DNA from: Candidatus Poribacteria bacterium
GTDB lineage: Bacteria; Poribacteria; WGA-4E; WGA-3G
NCBI GenBank assembly: GCA_012270795.1
Contig: JAAXHO010000035.1
Location: 1-54,154 of the forward strand
Length of the DNA: 54,154 bases
Direction: 5' to 3'
Positions 26,569 through 34,111 of the stretch are shown one piece after another. Position 1 is the stretch's first letter. Every line of letters begins with the position of its first letter. The notes below the pieces were generated by a model. That model searched no databases and had not been told where the DNA came from. It saw nothing but the letters and a program-made list of their open reading frames with translations. The position numbers were made by a program, and so were the translations under genes.

Positions 26569-26747
26569 ATGATAAAATTTTGAACGAATGCCGACAAGCA
26601 AAAGAGCGGATTGCAGCACTGTTTGGAGACGTGGACACCCTTATGGATTTTTTGATGAAACGGCGGGAACAACGTCTGAAGCAGGGTAAAAAGTACATAG
26701 ATTTCTCACCCTATCGGGAAAAGAAAACAAGCAACCGTAAATCTTAA
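26565..26747 (+). CDS. small antitoxin-like protein downstream of the PIN gene
   Basis: The 60-residue, highly charged helical protein (LNECRQAKERIAALFGDVD, KRREQRLKQGKKYIDF) is coupled to the PIN gene by ATGA. Its KRREQRLKQGKKYI segment recalls the NAREKARGRKYIPAP segment at the C-terminus of the fused PIN protein at 20699. This supports the reading that the two are the same partner domain, separate here and fused there. The antitoxin role is inferred. Confidence 0.6.
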   Translation: MNDKILNECRQAKERIAALFGDVDTLMDFLMKRREQRLKQGKKYIDFSPYREKKTSNRKS

Positions 26748-26858
26748 TCACATAATAAATTTTGCATCCGCCTACCCAATGGATGCATTAATGCCGCAAT
26801 ATAATCATTTAGAAATGGTATAACAATAAGAGATAAAATCTTCAATAGGAGGTCCACA

Positions 26859-28700
26859 ATGCAAACCCCAACTTCTTCCCTTCAAGAAACCAGCATCGGC
26901 TCCATCCACGTGGAACCAATACCCCCAACAGAAATAGATGATTCACAACTCATCTACCACCAACTCTGTCCCGCTGACGATTTTGAGGAACTGGAAGGTA
27001 AGCCCTTCCATGTCAACGGCACACACTTGGCTGTCTTCAAGAACAACGGTAATTACTATGCAGTTGACAATCGCTGTCCACACATGGGCTATCCAATGTC
27101 CAAAGGCAGTATCCGTGACGGAGTCCTAATCTGCCACTGGCATCACTGGGAATTTGACCTCAGATCCGGTGCATGCTTCCTCGCTTCCGGTGATGACCTA
27201 AAAGCATTTCCGGTTGAAGTCCGCGACGACGGATATTTATACGTCGGGTTAGCAAGAGGTGAACGAGAAGCAGCAAAACAACGTGTCATCGCAAACGGAA
27301 AACGCGCTTTAGAACGAGGACTAAAAGACAGAAGCACCTTCTTTATCGCAAAAGCAGTTACAGTACTTCGTGACGCAGGCGCACCGCCAGCAGAGATTAT
27401 TCAACAAGGACTCCACTACGGCGCACACAAAAGCAGTGATGGCTGGTCATCGGGTGTGGCAATCCTCACACTGGCAGCGAACATGTGGGATGACGTTGAC
27501 CCAGACGACCATAACCTATTTCTCGTACACGGATTAAGCCAGATCAGCAGAAGAACATCAGGAAGTGCAAGACCCTATCGCGCACCATTTCCCCGCGTCA
27601 AGGAAGAACACGACCTGGAAACACTGAAACGTTGGTTCCGTTATTTTATCCGTAAACGCCACAGAGGCGCAGCAGAACGTATCCTACTCACCCTAAATGA
27701 CAGAGATTTTGATAAAACTATCATTGCAGACTTCATCTACACCGCAGCAACCGACTATTACTTCACAGGTGACGGACACGCAGTTGATTTCGCGAATAAG
27801 ATGTTTGAAGCATTGGAATACATTAACTGGGAAGGATCACACGAAATCTTGCGACCAATTGTCGTTGATTTGGTCGGCAGAACACGCCATGAGGAAACAT
27901 CACGATGGGCAGACGCTGTACCTGTCTTACGCCCAGTGCTTAAGAGGATTGAGAGTATTTGGGAGGACAATCAAGCGAACAATGCAGAGCTTGATATATC
28001 TGCATTTTCACAGACGCTCCTCGCTGACGATTTTGAACCAACCGTTGCTATAGTTGAGGAAGCACTCCGTAGCGGAGTCAAACCAACCGACATCTGCCGC
28101 GCAATGACCTATGCCTCGGCTGTTCGCACCGCAAGGTTCCATCTCAAAAACGAAGGTGACTGGCACGATGTTGCAAACATATACTCCTATGCACACGCAC
28201 TTTACAAAGCATTTCAATATGCACCAAGTGCAAATCTGCTACGCGGTATATTCCACGGTGTGGTGTTCTTAGCATACATGCGCTGGTTGAACATGCCTGC
28301 TGCCCGTATTCCTAAACCCGGACAGCGACTTGATGAAACTTACGCATCCCCTAAAAAAATGTTAGAACGACTACAAGAATTCGCTGATTTCCAAAAAGTC
28401 TATGAAGCAGAAATCTTGGTCAATCAGTACCTTGAAGAAGGACATGATGTTGATGCACTCAAGCGAACGCTCGCACACATCCTGCTCCGTGAAGACGCTG
28501 AACTCCACATGTTCCAAGTACTTGAAGTCGCATTCAGACATTACGACCTATCAGACGACTTTGAAGAACAACGTATGCATCTATTGGCAGCCACGCGTTA
28601 CATCACAGCACAGAAATTGATGAAGAACATCCTGTGGTCCACCGAAAACGCAGAACGACTCGCACGCGGCGAACTACTCAGCGAACGCGACGATGACTAA
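26859..28700 (+). CDS. Rieske [2Fe-2S] protein with long helical C-terminal domain
   Basis: The 613-residue protein has a Rieske domain at about residues 30-135, with C73-x-H75 (CPHMG) and C92-x2-H95 (CHWHHWEF) binding the cluster. Residues 150-613 are mainly alpha-helical with no motif I can name. Rieske domains of this nitrite-reductase/dioxygenase-ferredoxin type carry electrons. A sulfite-oxidase-like Mo enzyme lies downstream, so the pair may act in one redox pathway. AGGAGG precedes the ATG. Confidence 0.85.
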   Translation: MQTPTSSLQETSIGSIHVEPIPPTEIDDSQLIYHQLCPADDFEELEGKPFHVNGTHLAVFKNNGNYYAVDNRCPHMGYPMSKGSIRDGVLICHWHHWEFDLRSGACFLASGDDLKAFPVEVRDDGYLYVGLARGEREAAKQRVIANGKRALERGLKDRSTFFIAKAVTVLRDAGAPPAEIIQQGLHYGAHKSSDGWSSGVAILTLAANMWDDVDPDDHNLFLVHGLSQISRRTSGSARPYRAPFPRVKEEHDLETLKRWFRYFIRKRHRGAAERILLTLNDRDFDKTIIADFIYTAATDYYFTGDGHAVDFANKMFEALEYINWEGSHEILRPIVVDLVGRTRHEETSRWADAVPVLRPVLKRIESIWEDNQANNAELDISAFSQTLLADDFEPTVAIVEEALRSGVKPTDICRAMTYASAVRTARFHLKNEGDWHDVANIYSYAHALYKAFQYAPSANLLRGIFHGVVFLAYMRWLNMPAARIPKPGQRLDETYASPKKMLERLQEFADFQKVYEAEILVNQYLEEGHDVDALKRTLAHILLREDAELHMFQVLEVAFRHYDLSDDFEEQRMHLLAATRYITAQKLMKNILWSTENAERLARGELLSERDDD

Positions 28701-28712
28701 TATCTATCAAGC

Positions 28713-28806
28713 AATCAGCAATCAGCAGTCGGTAATCGGTCAAGATCCATCTGCGGCAGAAAGTTAGAGGCAACCGTCTAAAACGATCTGCCGACAGCCG
28801 ATAGCC
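28713..28806. repeat. heptamer tandem repeats flanking the sulfite-oxidase 5' end
   Basis: Four degenerate 7-mers (AATCAGC, AATCAGC, AGTCGGT, AATCGGT) run from 28713 to 28740. Related complementary heptamers (CCGACAG, CCGATAG) lie at 28791-28804. The pattern resembles the short heptamer repeats of cyanobacteria. The right block lies inside the reading frame of the Tat signal of the next gene. Confidence 0.6.
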
Positions 28807-30026
28807 ATTCAAGGCGAGATTTTCTTGCCAAGGTAGGCAGGGGAGCAATGCTCACGAGTTTAGGCATGTTCGGTGCAGGATGCGAAGCTGTTAACCGAGG
28901 CTTGTTGGATCGCGGACTCATCCCCGTTGGCTTGGAAGATTTGCAAGCAGCAGGACTCCCGAAACCCGAAATGCTTGTTCACTCGGAGAAACCTTTTAAC
29001 GGAGAGTTACCGCCGCACCTCCTCAATGATGATGTTACACCCACGGCACGGCATTTCGTCCGCAATAACAGCGGCATCCCAGAACGAGCGATTAAAAACG
29101 ATCTACATGGGTGGAAATTGATTATAGACGGTGAAGTGCATAAAGAACTTGCATTGTCTATGGAGGATTTGCTTCGCTTTCCGCAGGTCACTATGCAGGT
29201 AGTATTGGAATGCGCAGGAAATGGTAGAAGTCTATTTGTACCAGAAGTTGATGGCACACCGTGGCGACGTGGTGCCGTTGGTTGTAGTAAATGGACTGGT
29301 GTGCGGTTACGTGATGTCCTACAGGAAGCAGGTTTAAAACCAAGTGCCATCTATACCGGAAACTACGGTGAAGACCTTCCTCCCGATGGTAGTGAACCGT
29401 TTTCACGTGGTATCCCAATTGAGAAAGCGATGGATGAACACACACTCATCGCTCTTAAGATGAATGGAGAAAAGCTACCCGCAGCACATGGATTCCCAGC
29501 AAGATTGATTGTCCCCGGATGGATCGGAAGTTCCATGCAAAAGTGGCTTAACCGTATCTGGATTAGAGATCAAGTTCACGACTCAGAAAAAATGAGTAGA
29601 TATGCCTATCGTATCCCTTCGTCCCCTGTGGAACCGGGAGTTATTCCCCCTGTAGAGGATATGGAAATAGCAACATCATTGCGAGTAAAGTCGCTCATCA
29701 CACAGCCAGAATCACTTCAGAGGTTCAACATTGACACACCAATAAAGGTACGAGGACACGCCTGGGCAGGAGAAAACCAAATTGAAAATGTCCTCGTCTC
29801 AACAGATTTTGGTATCCAGTGGGAAGAAGTACTGCTGACGCAACCATCAAATAGATACGCGTGGTACCATTGGGAAACTGAACTCACCTTTACAAACAGA
29901 GGGTATTATGAAATATGGGCACGCGCCTATGATGACAATGGCAACGCACAGCCTTTTAGTCAACTATGGAATCCAAAGGGATACCTCGGCAATGTCATTC
30001 ACAGCCTACCTATTACCATAACCTAA
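28788..30026 (+). CDS. sulfite oxidase-like molybdopterin enzyme with Tat signal
   Basis: From the first ATG (28848) the frame gives 392 residues: an oxidoreductase molybdopterin domain with the Mo-ligand cysteine in VLECAGNGRS (C122), and a C-terminal Mo-co dimerisation domain (about 275-390). Upstream, the same frame is open to 28779 and encodes SRRDFLAKVGRGAML..., a twin-arginine signal followed by a hydrophobic stretch ending GAGC. The true N-terminus therefore lies before 28848. No ATG, GTG or TTG exists between the stop at 28779 and the RR motif; CTG at 28788 is the only near-start. Repeats seem to have overwritten the original start. The enzyme probably acts in the periplasm. Confidence 0.8.
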   Translation: MPTADSHSRRDFLAKVGRGAMLTSLGMFGAGCEAVNRGLLDRGLIPVGLEDLQAAGLPKPEMLVHSEKPFNGELPPHLLNDDVTPTARHFVRNNSGIPERAIKNDLHGWKLIIDGEVHKELALSMEDLLRFPQVTMQVVLECAGNGRSLFVPEVDGTPWRRGAVGCSKWTGVRLRDVLQEAGLKPSAIYTGNYGEDLPPDGSEPFSRGIPIEKAMDEHTLIALKMNGEKLPAAHGFPARLIVPGWIGSSMQKWLNRIWIRDQVHDSEKMSRYAYRIPSSPVEPGVIPPVEDMEIATSLRVKSLITQPESLQRFNIDTPIKVRGHAWAGENQIENVLVSTDFGIQWEEVLLTQPSNRYAWYHWETELTFTNRGYYEIWARAYDDNGNAQPFSQLWNPKGYLGNVIHSLPITIT

Positions 30027-30034
30027 GTTACTAC

Positions 30035-30126
30035 CTGTAGCACATACTTCCAGTTTGTGCATCTTACCTGTAGCGCATACTTCCAGTTTGTGCATCTTTA
30101 TTATGCAAACTGAATGTTTACGCTAC
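30035..30126. repeat. 33-bp tandem repeat with inverted remnant
   Basis: ACCTGTAGCACATACTTCCA...TTGTGCATCTT occurs twice in a row (second copy with one base changed). A reversed partial copy follows (ATGCAAACTGAATG...CGCTACA). It lies between the Mo-enzyme and phosphoesterase genes and could form a transcript-end hairpin. Confidence 0.75.
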
Positions 30127-30178
30127 AAAATCTTGATGAAATAATGAGCCATTCACGATAAATAGAAAGGAATACGAA

Positions 30179-30664
30179 ATGAAACTTGGTGTCATGTCTG
30201 ATAGTCACGATAACATTCCAAACGTCAAACGTGCTGTCACCCTTTTCAACGAAATCGGTGTGGATCTCGTTGTCCATGCGGGTGATTTCATCGCTCCGTT
30301 TGCGATTGACCCGTTAGCCAATTTGAACTGCCGCGTTGTCGGCGTTTTTGGAAACAATGATGGTGAACGTATCGTCGTTGCAAAACGGTTTGAAGCCATC
30401 GGTGGTGAAGTGCATCCTAACCTTGCCAGCACAACACTTGGCGACAGAACCATCGCTGTGATGCACTATCCTGAACTCGCTATCCTAATAGCAAAAAGTT
30501 GCGATTACGACATTGTCGTCTATGGGCACACCCACAAAATAGACATCCAAAAAGAACAATCGCTTTTACTCAATCCTGGTGAAACTGGTGGTTGGACAAC
30601 AGGCAAATCCACGGTTGCAGTTGTGGACATAGATACACTTGAGGCTACAGTTCATGAACTGTAG
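30179..30664 (+). CDS. YfcE/MJ0936-type metallophosphoesterase
   Basis: The 161-residue calcineurin-like phosphodiesterase has all metal motifs: D7-x-H9 (SDSHDN), GD at residues 35-36 (HAGDF), GNND (about 58-61) and GHTH near residue 116. Family members hydrolyse phosphodiesters such as cyclic nucleotides or bis-pNPP in vitro. The 3' two-thirds is duplicated at 32673-33023, with two blocks (30338-30408 and 30539-30642) identical at the DNA level. Confidence 0.9.
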   Translation: MKLGVMSDSHDNIPNVKRAVTLFNEIGVDLVVHAGDFIAPFAIDPLANLNCRVVGVFGNNDGERIVVAKRFEAIGGEVHPNLASTTLGDRTIAVMHYPELAILIAKSCDYDIVVYGHTHKIDIQKEQSLLLNPGETGGWTTGKSTVAVVDIDTLEATVHEL

Positions 30665-30751
30665 AAACTGGTAATTTGCAAACTCCTAAATTTCCATCAC
30701 CGTTCTGAGATATCAATTTAGGAATAAGGTAGAAATTTTGAACAGAATAGT

Positions 30752-30780
30752 TTGACATTGGTGTAAAAAAATGTTAATAT
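30752..30780 (+). promoter_or_regulatory. sigma70 promoter of the Ntn-hydrolase operon
   Basis: TTGACA at 30752-30757, a 17-nt spacer, then TAATAT at 30775-30780. The predicted start near 30787 leaves a leader of about 300 nt before the first gene, which includes the palindrome at 30953-30992. No other gene is seen in 30665-31094. Confidence 0.65.
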
Positions 30781-30952
30781 GTTATTTCTATATTACATAG
30801 AATACAGTCTGCAGGGGTAGGGGTTTCGCCTCAAGACACTATAAGTGTTAAGGACTGATCTAACCATGAACGGTAATGTACATGTTGCATACAAGAATTT
30901 TCCTAAATTCTATTTATGGTAAAATTTGAAAATGATTAGTCACTTTCGTCTC

Positions 30953-30992
30953 ACGGCAGGTGGGAATGCTATATAGCATTCCCACCTGCCGT
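30953..30992. repeat. 40-bp perfect palindrome
   Basis: ACGGCAGGTGGGAATGCTAT and its exact reverse complement meet without a loop. The following TTGATTTCTTGATT and the central GGGAATGC...GCATTC tie it to the palindromic element at 86, 14419 and 41041. A partial GCGGTATCCTAACCGCAC hairpin follows at 31006-31023. Confidence 0.9.
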
Positions 30993-31094
30993 TGATTTCT
31001 TGATTGCGGTATCCTAACCGCACTGGCGCAGACTGTATAATTAATCAAATAATTCACCATATATAGGAGATCCGAACTTGAAAGGGAAGTTTAT

Positions 31095-31907
31095 ATGACA
31101 CTAATTGTATCAGTTACATCGGCGGATGGCATTGTGATTGCTGGAGATAGCCTTTCTTCGTTGAATAGGCAAATCAATTTGAACCAGTCTAATATGGTTT
31201 CTTGTCCACACTGCCAAAAAGAGCATACAGTGAAAGCGAATTTTCAAGGCAATGTGAGGCAGGCAACCTACTCTTATACCGAAAAAGTTATTCCTTTTTT
31301 AGAAAAATTCGGTATTGGTGTGTACGGATCGGGACTCATCGGCAGTCATTCTGTTAACTTTCTAATACGCTCCTTTGAGCATAATATAAAAAAACAAAAA
31401 AAAGAAATTGATAGTGTTACCGACCTCGCCGAAGAAATAGGTGTTAACTTGCATAATCTTGTAAAAAAACAACTTGATCTTGAAAAAAAATCACTAGATG
31501 ATTTTCCTAAAGGACATGTTTTTCTCGGTTTTCAAATCGTAGGTTACGACGATTTGAAACCTAAAATAATTGAAGTTTTGCTGGGTAAAGATGTCGGATA
31601 CAAGGAATTCTCAAAATTAGGGTGTTATGCATCAGGTAATAGAGAGGTTGTAACGGCAATATGGGAACTCTATAAGAAGCATCCTGAAGGGCATCCAATC
31701 TATGAGGTATTTTCTCTGCAAGAAGCTGTTGATTACGTTGATTTTTTGATTAGTTCAACAATCTCTTTTCAAAGGTTCTCTCCAATAATTCCAAGTGTCG
31801 GCGGGAAAATTGATATTGCCCTTGTGAGACCTTTTGACAAATTTCAATGGATTCGTCAGAAACCACTTGGTGAACTTTTAGATGGAGGCAAACATGAAAC
31901 AAGATAA
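31095..31907 (+). CDS. proteasome beta/HslV-like Ntn hydrolase with inserted Cys-His knuckle
   Basis: The 270-residue protein begins MTLIVSVTSADGIVIAGDS. After Met removal, Thr is residue 1 and Asp falls at position 17, the spacing of the catalytic Thr1 and Asp17 in proteasome beta subunits and HslV. A lysine in TEKVIPF followed by GIGVYGSGLIG matches the Lys33/Gly47 region. It is displaced by about 30 extra residues that contain CPHCQKEH, a possible zinc site. The C-terminal half is helical and unrecognised. It overlaps the next gene by 14 bp and forms an operon with a toxin-antitoxin pair. Proteolytic activity is inferred. Confidence 0.6.
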   Translation: MTLIVSVTSADGIVIAGDSLSSLNRQINLNQSNMVSCPHCQKEHTVKANFQGNVRQATYSYTEKVIPFLEKFGIGVYGSGLIGSHSVNFLIRSFEHNIKKQKKEIDSVTDLAEEIGVNLHNLVKKQLDLEKKSLDDFPKGHVFLGFQIVGYDDLKPKIIEVLLGKDVGYKEFSKLGCYASGNREVVTAIWELYKKHPEGHPIYEVFSLQEAVDYVDFLISSTISFQRFSPIIPSVGGKIDIALVRPFDKFQWIRQKPLGELLDGGKHETR

Positions 31908-32382
31908 GAAAACTAAACCGATTGATACCTATACAGAGGTGACTTTGTCACTTGACTATAGTTTTACTCCTCTCATTCCTGAGATTCCTATATTTCTTGA
32001 GGTGCCGCAAGGTTATAAAACAGCTTCTGTAGGACCAGAGGAACAACCCTTAAGTAAACCCTCTGCTGATTTTAAGGTAATATACTCTCGAATAGTCGAA
32101 ATTGAGGATCCTCGCTTTGAGGAAACCTATACTGCTTATGTAACAAGAACGTCTACTGGATGGAATGGACGAATTCCGGATGTGCCAGAAGTTAATAAGT
32201 GTGCAGGAACTACTAAGCAAGCATTATTGGTAACTCTCAAAGATAATCTCTACGAAGTTCTAAAGGCTCGTTCAGATGCTTGGGACAGGCAAATAGAAGC
32301 GGACATAAAAGCAGGGAAATTTGATGATTTTCGCGATGAAATACTTGAAGATGTTGAGACAGGGAGGTTGACTGATCTATAA
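31894..32382 (+). CDS. HicB-like antitoxin candidate
   Basis: The product is 162 residues from the ATG at 31894, preceded by GGAGG inside the previous gene. Residues 70-130 (TYTAYVTRTSTGWNGRIPDVP, TTKQALLVTLKDNLYEVL) have the strand-strand-strand-helix pattern of HicB. The tail (DDFRDEILEDVETGRLTDL) resembles antitoxin C-termini that wrap RelE-type toxins. The N-terminal 60 residues are unrecognised. A RelE-like toxin frame overlaps its end. Confidence 0.6.
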   Translation: MKQDKKTKPIDTYTEVTLSLDYSFTPLIPEIPIFLEVPQGYKTASVGPEEQPLSKPSADFKVIYSRIVEIEDPRFEETYTAYVTRTSTGWNGRIPDVPEVNKCAGTTKQALLVTLKDNLYEVLKARSDAWDRQIEADIKAGKFDDFRDEILEDVETGRLTDL

Positions 32383-32641
32383 AGCTAATCCTAATTTTTG
32401 GGATTGTTATGACAAACTTCCATCCCGTATTCAAAAACTTGCAGACAAGAAATATGAATTATTGAAACGAGATCGAAGTCATCCTTCCCTTGAATTAAAG
32501 AAAGTCCAGGATTGGTGGTCAGCAAAAGTTGGTGATAACTATCGTGCTTTGGCTTTTGAAACCAAGGAATACTTGGTTTGGTTCTGGATCGGAGACCACG
32601 ACGAGTACATGTCGTTAATTCGTAGTAAGAGGAGGAGGTGA
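32372..32641 (+). CDS. RelE/ParE-like toxin with non-standard start
   Basis: The open frame from 32372 translates as LIYKANPNFWDCYDKLPSRI...WWSAKVGDNYRALAF...VWFWIGDHDEYMSLI (89 residues). It aligns along its length with the toxin at 23496 (NPNFWDCYDKL against LPSFWSAYQKL; VWFWIGDHDEY against TWFWIGHHDGY). The in-frame stop at 32369 and lack of ATG, GTG or TTG before the conserved region leave only CTG 32372 as a near-start, overlapping the antitoxin by 11 bp. It is translated from an unusual start or has lost its start codon. Confidence 0.7.
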   Translation: MIYKANPNFWDCYDKLPSRIQKLADKKYELLKRDRSHPSLELKKVQDWWSAKVGDNYRALAFETKEYLVWFWIGDHDEYMSLIRSKRRR

Positions 32642-32672
32642 CTAAAAGTTCTGTTGGCAACACCATAACAAA

Positions 32673-33023
32673 ATGTTCTGGGAAAAATTCTGTGTCGTCG
32701 GCGTTTTTGGAAACAATGATGGTGAACGTATCGTCGTTGCAAAACGGTTTGAAGCCATCGGTGGTGAGGTGCATCCCAACATTGCCAGTGCCTCACTCGG
32801 TAACAGAAGCATCGCTGTGATGCACTATCCCGAACTCGCCATCCCAATTGCAAAGAGTGACGATTACGACATCGTCGTATATGGACACACGCATAAGATA
32901 GACATCCAAAAAGAACAATCGCTTTTACTCAATCCTGGTGAAACTGGTGGTTGGACAACAGGCAAATCCACGGTTGCAGTTGTGGACATAGATACACTTG
33001 AAGCAAAAATATATGAAATTTGA
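32673..33023 (+). pseudogene. truncated duplicate of the YfcE-type phosphoesterase
   Basis: The 116-residue frame repeats the GNND-to-end part of the enzyme at 30179 but lacks the D-x-H and GD metal motifs, so it cannot be an active phosphodiesterase. DNA at 32697-32767 and 32898-33001 is identical to 30338-30408 and 30539-30642, while the 130 bp between them differs at many positions. The first seven codons come from unrelated sequence after the toxin gene. Confidence 0.85.
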
Positions 33024-33069
33024 ATAGGTTACTTGTTAATGTTTCTGATCTGTGAAATTTACCGTAAAG

Positions 33070-33585
33070 TTATGAAAATAGATGTTGAGCTACATTAGTG
33101 CCTTTTAGGGCATCTGCTACCTCTACCATTCTATCCCAATATTTGCTTTCTTGACCAGGTTCAGGGATTAATTTCATATCCATCGCTTCAAAAGAGGTGT
33201 TACTACAATTCATCAATATTCTCCCGTACTTGAGTTGATCTACTTCCGATTTTTTTGAATCATCTTGTCGAAAATAAAAGTTTTCCCAGAAGACGCGTAA
33301 TTCTTGTTGCAATTCAGAAGTTAACAAACGCATTTCACATAAAGTTCCATGTGCTAACAGCATACGGAAAACTGAAACTTGCTTCGGATCGGGATATAAC
33401 TCAAGGAATGCAGTCTTTTCTGATACATAAGTAATTTGCTGCGCTGATACCGAATAAGCAAGACGCGCATCTATTTCCACAGCTGCACTTCTTAATACGC
33501 CATCTGAAAATGCAATCCGTTTCAAACTGACTGCCTCAAGGATATAAATATCCTCATCAAGATCTTCATAAGTATATTTATTCAT
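33070..33585 (-). CDS. hypothetical protein
   Basis: The 171-residue protein has good coding character and a clear AAGGAG before its ATG. It is mainly alpha/beta, with acidic start (YTYEDLDEDIYILEAVSLKR) and a C-terminal NTSFEAMDMKLIPEPGQESKYW segment. No signal peptide or membrane helix is present. I recognise no family. It is on the strand opposite to the neighbouring phosphoesterase duplicate and the ASCH gene. Confidence 0.65.
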   Translation of the reverse strand: MNKYTYEDLDEDIYILEAVSLKRIAFSDGVLRSAAVEIDARLAYSVSAQQITYVSEKTAFLELYPDPKQVSVFRMLLAHGTLCEMRLLTSELQQELRVFWENFYFRQDDSKKSEVDQLKYGRILMNCSNTSFEAMDMKLIPEPGQESKYWDRMVEVADALKGTNVAQHLFS

Positions 33586-33673
33586 AATCTTTCTCCTTAG
33601 TTATGGGACACATTGAAAGTTTGCAATTCATTTTATGAGAAACCTTATCACTAATAGATAACATCCAAAAAAC

Positions 33674-34091
33674 ATGATAATGCAACACCATCTCGCTATT
33701 TTCACACAACCGTTGCTCGATCTTATTGGGAAAGAAAACAATTGATAGTCGATTCTCCAAAGTTCGGTGTGCGCCCTACGGCAAAGTAAGTGTCGGAGAC
33801 CTCGTCTACTTGAAAGAAAGTGGTGGCCCCGTCAAAGGGCAATTCACGGCATCCAAAGTGGAAACCTACACGGACTTGACTCCCGAAGTGCTACACGATA
33901 TTAGAAACCGTTATCATTGCCATATCTTTGCAGAACAACCATTTCAAGCATTTTTGGAAAAGTGGTCTGTGTCAAAATATGCAACGCTCATCGATATAGA
34001 CAATGTAATTACATATCAAATTCCTTTTCCAATCCAGAAAAAAGATGCACGAGCTTGGGTAATATTGGATAAACCTTTGGCTGTTTCCTGA
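33674..34091 (+). pseudogene. ASCH-domain protein with N-terminal frameshift
   Basis: The ASCH (RNA-binding-like, PUA-related) domain is readable as MQHHLAIFTQPLLDLI in one frame (from ATG 33674 or 33680) and GKKTIDSRFSKVRCAPYGKV...GDLVYLKESGGPV onward in another, from about 33726. The KTIxSRFSK and VYLKESGGPVKG blocks are typical of the family. A one-base surplus in GGG (33728-33730), or two missing bases, explains the shift. A TTG at 33726 could start a truncated 121-residue form. Confidence 0.72.
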
Positions 34092-34111
34092 CTGTTGAAA
34101 ATTGACTGATC

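Noticed and set aside
30867-30923. 18-codon ORF (MNGNVHVAYK...) in the Ntn-hydrolase leader
   Set aside because: No ribosome-binding site and no recognisable peptide; probably chance.
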